From contig BDTR01000061.1 of the NCBI GenBank assembly GCA_002897775.1, positions 1 through 64,000 on the forward strand: 64,000 nt of DNA, read 5' to 3'. Shown one piece after another: positions 62,651 through 64,000 of this stretch. This stretch comes from a bacterium BMS3Bbin08. GTDB taxonomy: Bacteria; Nitrospirota; Thermodesulfovibrionia; UBA6902; BMS3Bbin08. Within the stretch, counting starts at the first letter, position 1, and each line of letters begins with the position of its first letter. The notes beneath the pieces are model-generated. The model made no database searches and was not told the DNA's origin. It saw only the letters and a list, made by a program, of their open reading frames with translations. The translations under genes were made by a program, and so were the position numbers.

Positions 62651-63772
62651 ATGAAATTATCACTGTTTTTCACTTTTGGTGTTTCTGCGAAACTATGGAA
62701 AGAGAAAGGTTTGCTTGACAGGGAGAAATTTATTTATGAAAAACTGCTTGAGAGCGGAGCAGCAAATAAGATCTACTGGTTCACCTACGGTATTGCTGAT
62801 AAGGAAATAGAAAAAGAACTTATAAATGGTATTGAGATCATACCCATGCCTTCGATTTACCGCTTGAGGATCGGAAAGCTTTTTTATTCATTCCTGATGC
62901 CTTTTGTGCAGAGGAAATATATCAAACAGACCGATATCCTGAAAACAAATCAGATCAATGGAAGCTGGACTGCTGTATTAGCCTCGAAATTATATGGAAA
63001 GCCCCTGGTTGTCAGAACGGGATGGACCTGGAGCCGGTTCAGGCTGAAAAGTAATAATCCTGTTCTGTACAGGCTTGCTTCACTGATCGAGAGAATGGCA
63101 TATAGAAACGCTGACGCTGTTGTGGTGACAACTCAGGATGACGCGGATTACATTTCGAACAGGTATAGAAAAAGCGCTGATAAGTTAATGATAGTTCCGA
63201 ATTATGTAGATACGGATATGTTCTCTGTTACCGATAAGCATAAATATGACGATAAATTTGTTTTTGTGGGTCGACTGACCGAACAGAAAAACCTGAAAAA
63301 CCTTATCCTGGCGCTTCAGGGACTGCCCTATGGGCTTGATATTTATGGTGATGGAGATATGCAAGAGGAACTGGCACAGCTTGCGGGGAGTCTTAAGGTG
63401 AGGGTCGATCTCAAGGGGAACGTCCCGAATAGCGAACTGCCTGAAATTCTGAACCAATATCCATTGTTCGTTCTTCCGTCTTTTTACGAGGGCATGCCAA
63501 AGGCGCTTCTTGAGGCCATGTCCTGCGGGTGTGCTGTTATTGGAACGGATGTTGACGGTATCAGGGGGCTTATTAGAGACGGCGTTAACGGGATCCTGTG
63601 CAATACCACACATGAATCTATAAGAAGCGCTATAGAAAAGGTGATGAAAGATAATGAGTTAATGGAAAGGCTCGGCAAGCAGGCAAGGTCATTTGTTGTG
63701 GAAAATTATAGCCTTGAAAATGTTATTGCAGATGAAATTAATGTTCATAAGAAGGTTTGTAATGTCCGGTAA
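62651..63772 (+). CDS. GT4 glycosyltransferase
   Basis: A 373-residue GT-B enzyme. LFFTFGVSAKLWKEKGLLDREKFIYEKLL begins the acceptor half; DKLMIVPNYVDTDMFS, FVFVGRLTEQKNLKNLILAL and PSFYEGMPKALLEAMSCGCAVIGTDVDGIRGLI form a canonical Glycos_transf_1 donor domain. Overlaps the next gene by 11 bases. Confidence 0.93.
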   Translation: MKLSLFFTFGVSAKLWKEKGLLDREKFIYEKLLESGAANKIYWFTYGIADKEIEKELINGIEIIPMPSIYRLRIGKLFYSFLMPFVQRKYIKQTDILKTNQINGSWTAVLASKLYGKPLVVRTGWTWSRFRLKSNNPVLYRLASLIERMAYRNADAVVVTTQDDADYISNRYRKSADKLMIVPNYVDTDMFSVTDKHKYDDKFVFVGRLTEQKNLKNLILALQGLPYGLDIYGDGDMQEELAQLAGSLKVRVDLKGNVPNSELPEILNQYPLFVLPSFYEGMPKALLEAMSCGCAVIGTDVDGIRGLIRDGVNGILCNTTHESIRSAIEKVMKDNELMERLGKQARSFVVENYSLENVIADEINVHKKVCNVR

Positions 63773-64000
63773 TTATATTAAATCAGTGATCAGGACCGTG
63801 CTGCAAAGACCGGCGATAACAAAGAGGCTCGTATGGTTTTTTCTCAGGCTGCATAACTTTTCATATGGGAAAGTTGGCTTCCTTTCGAAGTTTCTTGAAC
63901 CCGGCGGGATCCATCCCAAACACAGAATTATGAGGTATCATGACTGGTTTGTTAAGCGTATCAATAGTTCATGGTCTGTACTTGACGTGGGATGTGGAAA
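63762..64000 (+). CDS. class I SAM methyltransferase, truncated by the window end
   Basis: The first 79 codons are visible, beginning MSGNYIKSVIRTVLQRPAI and reaching SWSVLDVGCG at the edge, the start of a SAM-binding motif I. ATG 63762 lies within the end of the glycosyltransferase gene (overlap 11 bases). The rest lies outside the window. Confidence 0.75.
   Translation, partial: MSGNYIKSVIRTVLQRPAITKRLVWFFLRLHNFSYGKVGFLSKFLEPGGIHPKHRIMRYHDWFVKRINSSWSVLDVGCG

Overview
The window looks like a chromosomal contig from a Gram-negative, probably anaerobic, bacterium. The Mla/TolC envelope genes and periplasmic proteins show an outer membrane. Several traits together suggest a Nitrospirota- or Desulfobacterota-like lineage, but this is inference and no rRNA gene is present to test it. 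These traits are an ATP synthase operon with two b-type subunits and no a or c genes, a PPi-type phosphofructokinase next to an unusual class II aldolase, a bacterial MtrA-like methyltransferase-domain protein, a histidine kinase with a cysteine-rich C-terminus, and many short palindromic repeats, some inserted inside genes. Most genes have moderate GC. The left end (MFS transporter) and parts of the right-hand glycan cluster are clearly more AT-rich.

Layout. 1-3000: the 3' end of a probable group II intron, an AT-rich MFS transporter, a DUF4160/DUF2442 pair and a truncated sulfotransferase-like remnant. 3000-11400: a deoxyhypusine-synthase-like protein, ferredoxin, penicillin-binding protein 1A, a sensor kinase, an MtrA-like protein and parAB. 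11400-16900 (minus strand): a thioredoxin-fold lipoprotein, a cyclic-nucleotide-binding-domain protein and an Mla-type lipid transport operon that includes a TolC-family protein. 16900-24740 (minus): purE, purD, purH, radC, rph, murI, a GerMN-domain protein and a cell-wall amidase. 25000-31450: class II aldolase, PPi-type phosphofructokinase, hisB, hisC, a brnTA toxin-antitoxin module and hisG. 32000-38900 (minus): a phosphoglycolate-phosphatase-like HAD protein and the F1Fo operon atpF'-atpF-atpH-atpA-atpG-atpD-atpC. 39300-40540: two small genes and a winged-helix regulator with a palindromic putative operator.

40740-64000 (plus strand, continuing past the window) is a surface-glycan cluster. 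It holds a complete-looking set for CMP-legionaminic acid: legB, legC, an acetyltransferase, legI, legG, a CBS-domain nucleotidyltransferase and legF. A second epimerase/aminotransferase pair, a WbqC protein and a PIG-L deacetylase are interleaved. Then come an ABC exporter, a protein with features of GT42/DUF115-type enzymes (a candidate nonulosonate transferase), four complete or partial methyltransferases, a radical SAM/SPASM protein, four glycosyltransferases and an unidentified helical protein. A decayed copy of the radical SAM gene lies just upstream of the intact one.

The most unusual signals are the palindromic elements. One family (arm core CCCCGTTAGAA/TTCTAACGGGG) occurs between genes, at the stop codon of one gene, and in frame inside hisC. 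hisC carries a second, different in-frame insertion, and atpF carries a third type near its N-terminus. There is also a perfect 26-bp inverted-repeat element next to brnTA and a clustered ~78-bp repeat between hisG and the HAD phosphatase gene. No CRISPR array, tRNA or rRNA was seen.
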